Origin: [Phialemoniopsis] sp. UDSM-2020
Taxonomy: Eukaryota > Ascomycota > Sordariomycetes > Thyridiales > Thyridiaceae
Assembly (NCBI GenBank): GCA_018873225.1
Contig: JAEILZ010000008.1
Coordinates: forward strand, 2,356,001 to 2,420,000
Reading direction: 5' to 3'
Length of the DNA stretch: 64,000 bases
Positions 1 to 12,000 of the stretch are shown in pieces. The position numbers and the translations under genes are program-made. Within the stretch, counting starts at the first letter, position 1. The number at the start of each line of letters is the position of its first letter. The notes under the pieces were generated by a model. That model was given only the letters and a program-made list of their open reading frames with translations. It ran no database searches and had not been told where the DNA came from.

Positions 1-216
1 AAGCGGTGGGTGCAGGCGGCCGGCGCCACGGTGACGAGCGAGGACCCGGAGGCGGGCATCGAGGTGTCGCCACTGATCAGCTATGTAAGTCTGCTACTAC
101 GTGCCTGTTCATATAAGGACAGTTGTGCTAACACGGTTTATTCACAGGGTGGAGAGGGTCTGGATAAGTTCCAGGGCAAGCCTATCGTTGCCCCGGCGGT
201 TCTTGAGTTGGAGTAG
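1..216 (+). CDS. UAP1: UDP-N-acetylglucosamine pyrophosphorylase, 3' end only
   Basis: This is the C-terminal tail of the enzyme that makes UDP-GlcNAc from UTP and GlcNAc-1-phosphate in the cytosol, feeding chitin, N-glycan and GPI synthesis. The reading frame enters from the left edge in frame 1. It reads through an intron at 85-147 (GTAAGT donor, GCTAAC branch site, TTCACAG acceptor) and stops with TAG at 214-216. The spliced tail contains EVSPLISYGGEGLDKF, which resembles the SPLISY-GEGL end of UAP1/Qri1 proteins, where it lies close to the C-terminus. The catalytic Rossmann part lies outside the window, so completeness cannot be judged. It converges on SYM1, whose 3' end lies about 0.5 kb away. 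Confidence 0.8.
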   Translation, partial: KRWVQAAGATVTSEDPEAGIEVSPLISYVSLLLRACSYKDSCANTVYSQGGEGLDKFQGKPIVAPAVLELE

Positions 217-714
217 AGCACTACTACGGTCAGACTGGGATACTGGTTCTTTCCGGTAGTCCTGATTACGGAAGAAGGGGTAATGCGCCTTGATGCGCAC
301 GGATTCAGTTACGTCAGGGAGTCTTGGGAATATAAAATCGGCTTCCGGTGGAAGAATAGAAACAACCCAATTTTGTCATGCAGACTTACGCGCACGGAAT
401 TATGCCGTCGCTTTGACTCTTATCCTGTCTAAAAACTCAAGGAAATGCCGGTAGCCTGTATGTATGAACTATGAACCAATGAACCTGGAAAATCTTCAGA
501 AAGTTGCTCGGTTTCGATCCGCGATATGCTGAAATGTCTAGAAGCCAGGGCCCAACAAATGCACGCCAGATGAGCCTACGATCGTTCATCAAATCCATTC
601 AAAGTGATCGCACGGTTTGCTTAACCCGGATCAGGTAGGCCATCTCCTCCAATTCTGGAGACCTTCCCGTCCTTCTCTCCGACTTTTCCCTCCCTCATCC
701 GTCAAGCCGCCCTC
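217..714. other. Convergent intergenic spacer, 498 bp
   Basis: This spacer lies between the 3' ends of UAP1 (+) and SYM1 (-). No credible ORF, RNA gene or repeat is seen. It presumably holds both 3' UTRs and polyadenylation signals. Confidence 0.5.
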
Positions 715-1378
715 TCACTTTTGGCTGTTGAGGTAGCTCAGATACGAGTTCCAGCCGATGCTGATGACGTTGACAAAGAGCACGCGGTGCTCGAGGGGCA
801 TGAAGCGGAAGTTGATCATCTGCACGAAGGGCCAGATCATCCAGTTGGTGGTCAGCGCCGACGAGTAGCTCTTCTCGAGCTTGTCCTTCGGGGACGAGCC
901 CTCCATGACGGCCATGGAGGACAGGAAGATGCCGATGAAGGTCGGGGCGAAGACGCCCTGGTCGAGGGCGACGCGGGCGAGGATGGTGGCGTTGGGGGAG
1001 CGCAGGTTCACGTTGCGCTGGAGGAAGCCGAACCAGGTCGTTGCGGCGGGGCCGAAGACGGCTGGTTTGCATTGTCAACATGGGGGCTTTGTTGTCATGG
1101 AAGGGAGGGGGGATGTTGGTGGTGGGTTAGAGGGGGGCTTACTTCCGCCGTAGAGGGCCATGCGCGCGGTGCGGGCCATCTCGTGCTTCTCAATGCCCTT
1201 CTTCTCGACGGCCTGCTGGGCGACGATGTCGCCCGTGGCAAAGAGGACGGCCGTGGTGATGCTCTGGGTGAGCAGGGGCCGGGCGGCCAGGCGGGCTTGG
1301 TACCTTGACGATGTAAATTCCAGGTCAGTGATCTATGTTGTGTATTGGGCAGTGGAGGACTGCTTGCCATCTCAACAT
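715..1378 (-). CDS. SYM1: Mpv17/PMP22-family mitochondrial inner membrane protein Sym1
   Basis: This is a small four-span Mpv17/PMP22 family protein. In yeast, Sym1 is a mitochondrial inner-membrane protein needed for ethanol growth at high temperature and for metabolite exchange. The model has three exons: 1378-1368, 1303-1143 and 1061-715, giving 172 aa, the usual family length. The start reads [18 protein letters not shown], a strong match to the Sym1 N-terminus. The C-terminal [20 protein letters not shown] block is the conserved family signature. Reaching MLRWYQ needs an unusual first intron (1367-1304) with a GC donor (GCAAGC), a CTGAC branch site and a CAAG acceptor. The second intron (1142-1062) is GTAAGC...CCAG. 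The first coding exon is only 11 nt. Without the GC-AG splice no good N-terminus can be built. Confidence 0.88.
1304..1367 (-). other. GC-AG intron of SYM1
   Basis: This 64-nt intron has a GC dinucleotide at the donor (GCAAGC), a branch-like CTGAC and the acceptor CATCGTCAAG. Splicing joins ATGTTGAGATG to GTACCAA and restores a Trp codon across the junction, which yields the expected Sym1 N-terminus. No GT donor within the first exon gives this frame. Confidence 0.75.
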
Positions 1379-3445
1379 CGTGAGTTGCTTTGGGTGTGAG
1401 ACTGGGCGGGTAGTTGTGAGAACGAGGGGTGACAAGTGAGAGCCTGGCGGTAATGAGATAAGACGCGAGAGTGGGCAGTGAAAGACAATCAAGCTTATTT
1501 TGGCAGCTGTGGAACTGCGGCTCTGGAGCTGAGAAAAGAAGCTTTGTGTCTTTGGAGAAAACAGAAAACAGCTCCCTCAGCGCTGATGATGTCAGGGGAG
1601 GCTGAACGAGAGGTGAGTGGAGATGGGAATTCTGGGTGGTGGAGTTGGAGAAGATGAGAAGGACGCTATCACATAGATCGACAGTGATAATCGTGCACGT
1701 TTAGTTGGTTGCTTTGCTGATCTTGCTTAGTTATGCTAAGATTCAGTTGCACAAAGTAAAGGTGAGATTGACCTTTTTCAGAGTCGATACAAGCAACTTG
1801 TTTAAAGAAAAATTAGGGATTCAAGAAAAGAGCTAGGTTTTGGTTTATTTTCTCACTATGGGGGGCGCTACAGGGACCCTGGACGGGAAAAGGAAAATGC
1901 AAATCTCCAAAAGCCATCACAAGACCAGAGGTTTGTGCCGTTTTGGGCAATTCCGCCAGGGGCGAGCCCGGCTGCCGGGGACGCGAGATGGAGATGGAGA
2001 ATGGAGATGGCGGTGTGCCCTCCGCCTGCTGGCCCCCCGCCCGCTGAGACCTCCTGGGAAGCGTGGGGGCTTCAGCTTCCCCCAAATCTCGGCACTGGTC
2101 GGTGGTCGGCGGCTACTCTTTCAGAGTTGTGCTGTATCATCTTGAGAAGACTGCTCGATTCCCCATTTGGAGGAAACTGTTGTTGCACCTGTCATTCAAG
2201 ACTCAGAGAGTTGATCGGTCCCAAGGAATTGGTTTCTTCCCGCTTGCTTGTCCAGGCGTTGGCACAACCCTTCCAGAATTGGGTGACTAAAAGAGTTACA
2301 ATTAGCAAATGATACTTTTAACAACTGGATTGAATCTACTACAACCATTGGAACAATGACTTAACACTTTCTAGCCGACTCACAAAGTCAAGTCGTTGCC
2401 TGCTGATATCGACTCAACGGGTTTTCGGGCACGACAGACAGACCTTGTTACAGACTTTTCTTCGAAAGATCAGCAAGAGGCATGAATGAATTTGTAGACA
2501 GGACAGAACTCTGAACGGATTAAAAGATTTCGCGAGAGACAGAGCTATCGGAGTCTATCGAAGTAGATAACAATCTATGGGTGACCATCACAAACAGAAC
2601 ATGGGCCAATTTTGAGAAGCTCCAACCCGACAGGGCCACAAAAGGTACGGCGCTCCGTGCCGGCCCCGATATGAGACGGCAGAGGTTCGTCCCAAAGAGG
2701 TCGGACACCGGCCCATGGTGGAATGATTATCATACCAGCAGCCAATGGGCTTGGACATGTATCGGCCAGTAATCATCACATCGTAGGTCCATGTACATTG
2801 TGTGAAGACGACGGGCTGTGCGGCCATGAGGTAAGAGGCGGCCAGCCCACCGTTCTGGAACACATGGTGTCTGGGAGTGTCACCCCTGTCCCTTTGATGG
2901 TTGGTCCACAGATCGGCGCCTGCTGAAATGCATTTGCATGAACTAGATTCATGCCATTTTCTATCTGGGGCACTGTGATACGGCTGTGGTTGTCACTCTC
3001 TTGCAAGGGAGGCGAGACGGGTCACCTCGCAGGTCACGGTAATTCAGACAAAGAATGATGTATTGTCGTGATAGCTATATGCTCTTGAAAAAAATAGGGA
3101 TATGAAGGACTGGAATCGTGAGATGCCTGCATCCAAAGCATGCAACCCCTAGATCTAACCAGCTTTTGGGGGAACAAGCCTTGGGAAGAAGTGTCTCGCC
3201 AGTAGCCTGAAGCCCGCCGACCTCCTACAACAATCCGACTGCCATCAACAGTAGACCAGCAGTCGAGATTGCCTCTTTCACCGCCCACCGCCCGGGCCAG
3301 CACTCTCGCAAGTGCTTGGATGGTGCCCAAGGTTCTCTCCACCTCCCCAGACTCAGCCACCCCGCTGTCCTCGACAGATACACGCTTGCCCAAAATGTGA
3401 CGTGCAATTGTAGAAAAATAAGGAACTCCTTGAAATTGTGTACAT
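1379..3445. other. Gene-poor spacer, about 2.1 kb
   Basis: This spacer contains the SYM1 promoter (SYM1 is transcribed leftward) and the region 3' of noxA. Several ORFs of 60-125 codons exist on both strands, but none has family resemblance, consistent splice structure or coding-like composition. I see no tRNA or transposon. It probably holds UTRs plus unannotated non-coding sequence. Confidence 0.4.
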
Positions 3446-5360
3446 CTAGAAGTGCTCCTTCCAGAAGCGGAAGTGCACCTCCCGCGTGGACGCCTCCTGT
3501 GCAGCCTTGTGAATATCTCGTGCTGTGAAGGAGTTAGCCAACTGTTGTTTTCCAAGAATCAAATCATGCAAAAGACGAAAGACTTACCAGCTGCCGAGGG
3601 ACCGCAGAAGTAGACACCGACCGTGGTCTTCATGCTGCCCTCGAGGCCGTTGAGGTAGGTGCGGTCGAGGATGCCGTCGCGCATGGTGGCGAACAGCTTG
3701 TTGAAGTTGGGGCGGCCAAAGTTCGTGCGCGCCTTGAGCTCCGTCAGCGGGTCATGGTCGGCGCCAACCGAGTTGAGCACAATGTTCTGCGTCGTGTCCA
3801 TGTCGAGCTTCTGCGTGAGGTAGGTGTGGATCTTGAGGAATTCGATGCCGTTGCTGCCGGGGATGCGCGCGGCCTCGGTCGACTGCTGCTCGAGGCTCGA
3901 CAGCAGCGTCTGGAACCACTCGAAGGAGCTCGTGTCCTTGCACACCCAGAGGAACTCGACACGGCGCAGGCGCGTCGGCGGGTTGGGCCCGTTGCGCAGA
4001 TGCCAGATGTTCTTGAGAATGGCGGCCCAAGGGGTGACACCGATACCCGTGCCGATGAGCACGGCGATTTCGTTTTCAAAGACATCTTCAGCGGGCGCTC
4101 CGTAGGGGCCGTCGATACGCAGGCCGGGCATCTGCTGGCCGTTCTGTAGGGCAACCTCGTACATGCCCATGGGGTCGACGCCCTCGTAGAGCTTGGCCTG
4201 GGCGGAACCGGCACCGACGGAGTCACCGAGAGCGCGGGTGAAGTCACCGACCTGGCGGACATGGACCGAGACATAGGGGTCGTACGGGCACGAGGTGATG
4301 GTGAACGGGTGCCACTGATACTTGGAGACAGAGGGCACCTGCAGGAAGAGCCACTGGCCGGCCTTGTACTTGAACGAGGGCTTGTTGAACTGGATCTCCA
4401 CGACATCTGTGTTCCATTAGTCACTTGCTTTAACGTGCTGATCTCCCCAGAATCTCTTACCATAAGGGTGTCGGACGACGCGGGTGATCTTGGTCTCGCG
4501 TCTGGCGCGGACCTCGCGGTAGATACGCTCGATCAGGTAGAAGCCACCCGTCCACAGCTCCCACCGCCATCCCAAGTAACCGATGCAGTGGTCCCAGTAT
4601 CCCTTTCCGGCGAATGGCGAAAACGGCTCTGCGGTGTCACGGACGAAGCAGCCCACAGTGTGTGTGTAGAGACCCAAGAAGAACGGGATGAAGAGGTGGT
4701 GGGTGTACCAGAAGGTTTCGAAAGACTGCTGTCGGATGCGGTGATGAGCCGTGGTGTACATGAGGAGCATGCAGAGGAGCATGACATGGCCAGTGATACC
4801 GCCAGGCTGAGTATAGTGAATCTGAATGGCCGTGACTGGACGAATCTGGGTCTTCTCGACGTTGAAGAAGCTGTGATCTTGTAGTCAGTACTCGTGTTCC
4901 CGACTATGCGAGCTGTTTTGTCTTTTGACTCACTTGACATAATGGCTGGCTGTGTGAATGATGGTGAACAGCAACATCGAATACGCGATTTGCCTGTGCA
5001 TCCAAACATTCTCGTCGAGAGGGATGAAGCGAATCTTCGGTCGGAAGAATCGCATAATTGTCCGGCATACCGGGAGGAGGATAAGCATGCAGTCAACACT
5101 CAACACAAGACCGGCACCACGCGAGAACCACACCGAATACTGCAGCGTATTCAGACCAGCCAGACGCTGGTCAGCGGCCTGCTTCCACCTATTTTCTGTG
5201 TCAGCCTTCCACGAGATTCTCGTAACTGTCCTTCTCGCACCGAGAGAACTTCGACTCACCATCCATATCCAAAAATACCCCAATGAAACGTCCAGAACAG
5301 GAAATGAAAGAGCAGCTTCGTCGGAGTAAACTGCTTTTTCAGCAGCGTCCAGAAATCCAT
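3446..5360 (-). CDS. noxA: Superoxide-generating NADPH oxidase NoxA/Nox1 (gp91phox family)
   Basis: NoxA passes electrons from cytosolic NADPH through FAD and two hemes to O2, making superoxide for fruiting-body formation, hyphal fusion and infection-type differentiation. Five exons: 5360-5260, 5188-4934, 4870-4461, 4406-3588 and 3522-3446, giving 553 aa, the NoxA size. Heme-ligand histidines are H98/H112 and H176/H189, with the 14- and 13-residue spacing of gp91phox. The FAD motif HPFT is at about 288 and the NADPH motif GTGIGVTP at about 373. CGPSAA is near 525 and the protein ends in the aromatic tail WKEHF. It lacks the EF-hand of NoxC and the N-terminal extension of NoxB, which supports the NoxA subclass. 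The start has good context (CAACCATGG). All introns are GT-AG and the joined frame is continuous. Confidence 0.95.
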
Positions 5361-8300
5361 GGTTGCGGCTCCTTAAAGGTATCCTCCACTTCCTCTGGCG
5401 ACTGAATGAATGTCGACCTGCGACGAAAATCGGCGTGCGGAGATGCGACCTTGACGTCGTACGGCGTGGGCGACCTCGATGGTGCAAAAGAAGCGAGCGT
5501 ATCGGTGTGATCCTTCAGTACCCAGGTTCTGCGAAACCTCTCTTTTCCCACTTTCTCCTCCCAATTAAAAATGATGTAGATTCTTTCTCGTAAGGACCGG
5601 AACAACCAAACGTAGAGCGATCCCAGCCGAAAATTCAAAAGAGCGATCTGAGCCAGCAGCTTCAAGGAAGAAACGAAGAAAATTGACAAACGATGACACC
5701 GAAGGCGAATGTCGAGTCCTTCCACCTTGGCGAGTGAGAAAGAAGGAGGAGGAAAAGAGAGGGCCAAAGGGTAGAAACCGAAAGGGTAACGGGTGGGGGC
5801 TCAAGTCATAAAGGATGCACGATCGATCCTAGGAGGTCGTGGAGGGACCAGGTATCGACTGGCGCCAAGAACGAGGCTCCGGATGGTCAGGGGATTCTTG
5901 ATCCGGCTCAAGGGTGGCACCGTGGCAATACCGTGCCTCTGCAGCGCTGTGCTAGGACTACCTTCGGATGTCAGGTGTCATGAAACCTCTTGTCCGCATT
6001 GGGCAATGCTGGGGAGGATCTGCTGGGAGAATTGGTAGAGGCAGCGGCGACAATACGTCAAGCAGGGAGGCTAGGCCGGGGTCTGGCGATGGTGGAACAG
6101 ACAAGGCTCGAAGCGATAAAATGTATGCGATAATAGGTAGCTGCACCAAAGCGAGAGGAGGAAAGGGTTGCCCTGGCAGAGCTCCAACTTGACAAAATCT
6201 GGCAGATCAGACGCTGGACGGGTTTCGCGGTCGGACTGTGCTGTGTCAGGTTGGACCGAAGAATAGTGCACCCAAGAGCAGGGCTTTGCGACGGTGGCTA
6301 GGAGCAGTTGAGACGAAAGATGTCAGAGACGCTTTGACGAGGGGGCAATGGAGGCTGTTGTGGTGTTTCGGCTGTGACAGGGGTTCCTGTTGTAACGGCA
6401 CGGTCGTGAAGCAGGGGTTGGGCAGGTAAGCGATTACCTATGTTGGTCTACTTCGTAAGACAAGGATGCAATAAGAGAAAAAAAACAATCCGTCGTTCAC
6501 GTCGTACACTCGAAATGGGTATCTAGTATTAATGCAGAAGAAGAACAAGAAGAAAGAATCTCGCGAACGACGACCGGATGGGATGGGTTTGCATGCAATA
6601 AAGAGCAGCAAGCGACTTACATGGACGGTCTGGATTCCGGCCCAACTAAGAATAGCTGGCCCCGTGAAAAAGGGCGGCCCGGAGGTGTGACCACATTGTC
6701 GGGCGCTTAAACAACGTTGATGGCTGCATTTGCGCAAAGGAGATTCGCCAGGGGCTTCAGGACTAGTACTTGCTAGCGGCCTGGCACACGCTTGGTGTTG
6801 CAGGTATCACCAGGGGCCGACAAGGGTCTCAGCCTGTGGCCAATGGTTCTCCTTGTCCCCCCCACAGCTCGCTGCATGCCATGCAGCTTCATCGACCATG
6901 GCATCCATCCCGTCAACTTGTGCCTCTCCTTGGAACTGGTGCACAGGATGCGATCTCTGGTTCGAAGCCATGGCAGAATAACCTTATTCAGGTGCACATA
7001 CCCCGTACAATTGCCCCGTAGTCGACTCCTTTGGTACTGTTAATCAAAGCTGCTATCCCTCCAAGAAGTTTGTGACAGCTTGGCGAGGCGGGCGATGACC
7101 TGCGGAGCGGTCCAGAGAGTAGCATCAGGGTTCAGTGGTGCCATAAATGTCAATTGTCATTCGAGCCATGTTTTGTTGATCAACTTGCCCGCAATTATGA
7201 GTGATCCTGGGGCTGATGATAGAAATCCGTACGATTGCATCTTGCCGTGGTTGAAGAGCGGCGTGGGGACCACCGACTCTCATGCCACCAGCCTGAGGGC
7301 CACCAAATATTGCAGATAGCCCAAGCCTGATTCGCTTAGACACCCTGGCAGTATTTGTGAACATAGAGCCTCACCCGAAACACTCCTCAGCGGTGGAGAT
7401 CCTAGATCTTGTTGTTCAGTGCGGGAGACGTAACGGCAGTCCGGCGACGCTTGGCCTGAACAGGATGAGATCAACGTCGGCAGCTCCCATCTTGTCCGCT
7501 AGTTGAATCAGTGGCTCAAACCGCTGCAACAATCTGAATCTTGAGATTGCCATCTGTGTCTTGAGAATCGCATTCTCGCGAGCTGAGGGTCACCGTACCG
7601 TGAAATTTCGGCTGTCTGGGCTGTTCATTCCAGTTCCTTCGCGAAACGTGAATGTCAAACAGCTAGGTAGGGGAAGAAGCTTCTTGCTACCCAGCTGAGA
7701 TCACAACCCCAGAGGGCCATGCATGATCAACACTGCATCGACATCTCGCGTAACAAGTACTCGAGAGGGGTGGATCGGGTACACGAGACGTCTGATCAAC
7801 CTTGTACGATGAGGTCAGAGGAGTCTGGGAGAGCTGGTATCGATTAAAACGTTGATAAACAGATCTTGCAATAACATCCAGCGAAGGAAAGAAAGACCGC
7901 CTTGGCTATAGCGATCGTCGATACTCTACCTCGATCTACTGAGCATCTTTGCTCGGCGATGCTCTTATGATCTTCCTTCTCTTGGAGCAATTCGGTGTTG
8001 GACTCTCGAAGTGGTGTTTGTGTGTAAATTGCACAGTTCAGCAATACTTAGCAAGTCGGACATAGATGGATTTCTTCGTGTTCAAGCCGCTGGTGTGCAA
8101 TAGATGGAATATTCCAAGTCCCTTAGCGGCTGGAGTGTATTCGAGGGTGGACTGGCAAAGTTGAGAAGGAAACTGTCGAGGGCCACGAAAGTTGAAGTAA
8201 TATCGTGAGAGCGACTAACACGCAGGTGCGACTCAACGCTCCAATAGCGGGATAATCCTCCACCATATTCGTATTCAATCAAGTACACAGCAAGGAAATC

Positions 8301-9017
8301 GAGCGTCGAGGCATGCAAACTTCATACCTTTAAATAGCCAAGAACGAGCTCATCATTCTCTATCATATCAGACAAGTTGGATCGTTCAATCACTGAGTTT
8401 AGTCTTCTGCCTCTTTCGCGTGGTTGCTGTATGAGGGGAACATCCCTCGCACCCAGTAATTTCAGCGCACCATCTAGGCGAGGAGAGTCTGTCAGCACCA
8501 GAAGCTATCACGAGCCTAAATGACTGACAGCGCGCCAACTCGAATGAGGCGACAACGACTGTTTGCCTCCTAGCTTTTTCAGCTCAGCGATGATAGTCGT
8601 ATTGTTGCGGGTGGCTAATCGTCTTGCGTGGCTCCAGGCTTCAAGGGAGGCGGTGCTGGAGCCGGATTAGCATCGGACCGCCCCGCCATTGGGAATTCAA
8701 GTGCGGCGGGCGGGTCCAGCATTCGTCACTGCACATCCGCCCTGTCAGGCACCGCCGAAAGTGGATGTTTCGTATGAGGCGGAGCACCTCGACCACCACC
8801 GAACATCCAGCATAGAGGCCAACTTTTTGCGAGGTTGGGCGTGACAGTACACACCGAGCATTTGGCAAGCATCCGGCGCGCTGACATTGCGACCAACAGC
8901 TCGAGCTTCAGACACTTTGTGCGCTCGCTCGTTTACCCCTTCTTTAAGTACGGACAGCATATCCCTATGCGAATTGACCGCAGCCGACCTCAACTACATT
9001 GCGATTAGGCACCGAGG
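5361..9017. other. Long divergent spacer between noxA and myosin I, 3.66 kb
   Basis: Nothing here reads as a protein gene on either strand; ORFs are at most about 140 codons and lack family features. Next to noxA lies the noxA leader, including a 142-codon minus-strand ORF (5767-5339) that overlaps the noxA start codon out of frame. An imperfect 36-bp inverted repeat lies at 7661-7696. The spacer is unusually long for this otherwise compact region, so long 5' leaders or non-coding transcripts are plausible. Confidence 0.4.
7661..7696. repeat. Imperfect 36-bp dyad
   Basis: The centre is a perfect 12-bp palindrome, AAGAAGCTTCTT (7674-7685). Flanking arms continue the symmetry: GGTAG (7666-7670) pairs with CTACC (7687-7691), and AGCT (7661-7664) with AGCT (7693-7696). 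There is a small asymmetric bulge of GGG versus G, and one mismatch. It lies mid-spacer between noxA and myosin I. Confidence 0.6.
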
Positions 9018-12000
9018 ATGGTGAGTCGAACTTCTACCGCTGAGGCTTGTCAAGAAGGCCGCTGTAGCAGTTGCTAATGGAAATCCGGCCAGGGTATCAC
9101 TCGGCGAGCCAAAGACAAGGCTGGCCAGTCGGGCGGCGGCGTCGCCCGGTCTGGCGGCGCCGGTGCCAGCAAGCCCAAGAAGGCTACTTTCGACACGACG
9201 AAGAAGAAGGAGATTGGGGTATCAGATCTGACTTTGTTGAGCAAAGTATCGAACGAAGCGATCAACGAGAACTTGAAAAAGAGATTCGAGGGCGCCGAGA
9301 TCTACACCTACATCGGCCATGTGCTGGTGTCCGTCAATCCCTTTAGGGATCTCGGTATCTACACCGACCAAGTCCTGGACAGCTACCGGGGGAAGAACCG
9401 CCTGGAGATGCCGCCGCACGTCTTCGCCATCGCCGAGTCAGCCTACTACAACATGAAGGCATACAAGGACAACCAGTGTGTGATCATTTCGGGCGAGTCC
9501 GGCGCGGGCAAGACCGAGGCTGCGAAGCGCATCATGCAGTACATCGCAAACGTATCCGGAGGCGACACGGGCGACATCAAGCAAATAAAGGACATGGTGT
9601 TGGCCACTAACCCGCTGCTCGAGTCGTTCGGCAACGCCAAGACGCTGCGTAACAACAATTCGTCACGTTTCGGCAAGTACCTACAAATCCACTTTAACAG
9701 CGTGGGCGAGCCTGTGGGAGCCGATATCACCAACTATCTGCTCGAGAAGACGAGGGTGACGGGACAAATCACCAACGAGCGCAATTTCCACATCTTCTAC
9801 CAATTTACCAAAGGCGCAAGCGACAACTATCGCCAGATGTTCGGTGTGCAGAAACCAGAGACATACCTCTACACCAGCCGATCCAAGTGCTTCAACGTGG
9901 ACGGCATCGATGATGTTTCGGATTTCAGAGAAACACTCGAGGCCATGAAGATTATCGGATTGTCCCAAGCTGAACAAGACAACATTTTCCGCATGCTTGC
10001 AGCTGTCTTGTGGACAGGAAATCTCGTTTTCCAGGAGGATGACAGCGGCTATGCGGCGGTCTCAGACCAGTCCGTAGTCGACTTCCTGGCTTATCTACTC
10101 GAGGTCGACTCCCAGGAGCTGATCAAAGCCATCACGATTCGCATCCTGACTCCGAGGAATGGCGAGGTCATCGAATCCCCCGCCAACGTTGCTCAAGCGA
10201 CGGCCACGCGGGATGCTCTTGCAAAAGCCATTTACAACAATCTGTTTGACTGGATTGTGGAGCGCATAAACCAATCACTGAAAGCACGACAACAGACGAG
10301 CAACATGATTGGTATCTTGGATATCTACGGCTTCGAGATCTTCGAGAAGAACAGTTTCGAGCAACTTTGCATCAACTATGTCAACGAGAAGCTTCAGCAG
10401 ATCTTCATTCAGTTGACTCTCAAGACGGAGCAAGAAGAGTATGCGAGGGAGCAGATCAAGTGGACGCCCATCTCGTACTTTGACAACAAGATCGTCTGCG
10501 ACCTGATCGAGTCTGTGCGGCCACCAGGTGTCTTCTCGGCCATGAAAGATGCTACCAAGACCGCTCACGCCGATCCGGCGGCATGCGATCGTACCTTTAT
10601 GCAGAGTATCAACGGCATGTCCAACCCCCACTTGACGCCCCGGCAAGGGAATTTCATCATCAAGCATTACGCCGGTGACGTGTCTTACACCGTGGATGGT
10701 ATCACGGACAAGAACAAGGATCAGCTCCTCAAGGGTCTGCTGAACCTTTTCCAGGTCAGCCAGAATCAGTTTGTGCACACAATTTTCCCACAACAGGTCG
10801 ACCAAGACAACCGCAAACAACCTCCTTCGGCTGGAGACAGAATTCGCAGCTCGGCCAATCTCCTTGTCGAGACTCTAATGAAGTGCCAACCGTCATATAT
10901 CCGGACCATCAAGCCAAACGAGAACAAGTCGCCCACTGAATACACTGTACCCAATGTACTGCATCAGATCAAGTATCTGGGTCTGCAAGAGAACGTGCGC
11001 ATTCGTCGTGCTGGATTTGCCTACCGTCAATCCTTTGAGAAATTCGTCGACCGCTTCTTCCTGCTGTCTCCTGCAACTTCGTATGCTGGCGAGTACACCT
11101 GGGATGGTTCCTACGAGGCTGCTGTCAAGCAGATTCTCAAAGACACGAGTATTCCCAAGGAAGAGTGGCAGCTGGGTGTCACCAAGGCTTTCATCAAGTC
11201 CCCTGAGACTCTTTTCGCCCTAGAGCATATGCGAGATCGCTATTGGCATAACATGGCCACACGTATTCAGCGGATGTGGCGTGCCTATCTAGCGTACCGT
11301 GCTGAGTCTGCGACCCGCATCCAGAGATTCTGGCGCAAGAAACGCACCGGTGCTGAGTACATACAACTGCGTGACCAGGGACACAGGATTCTGCAGCAGC
11401 GCAAAGAAAGAAGACGCATGAGTATACTAGGCTCTAGACGTTTCCTGGGTGACTACCTCGGTATCAACGCCTCAACAGGGCCAGGCTCACAGATCCGAAA
11501 CGCTATCGGGCTTGGAGGCAACGAGCGGGTGATGTTCTCCTGCCGCGGCGAGATCTTGGAGGCTAAATTCGGTCGCTCGAGCAAGCCGAGTCCTAGGACT
11601 CTGATCGTCACAAACAGCAAGTTCTACATCGTCGCCCAGATGCACGCCAATGGGCAATTCCAGATCTCGGTCGAGCGCTCGGTACCCCTCGGCGCCATCA
11701 AATTTATTGGCACGTCCACGGCCCGGGACGACTGGTTTTCCCTCGGAGTTGGCTCCCCGCAAGAACCTGATCCCCTTCTGAACTGTGTACTCAAGACGGA
11801 GATGTTTACACAAATGCAGCGCGTGATGCCTGGCGGCTTCAACCTCAAGATCGGAGAGACAATCGAGTATGCCAAGAAGCCCGGCAAGATGCAGATAATC
11901 AAGGTTTTGAAGGATTCCCCCAACTCCCAAGACTTCTATAAGAGTGGTGCCATCCACACCCAACCTGGCGAGCCAGCCACTTCAGTCTCAAGACCCACGC

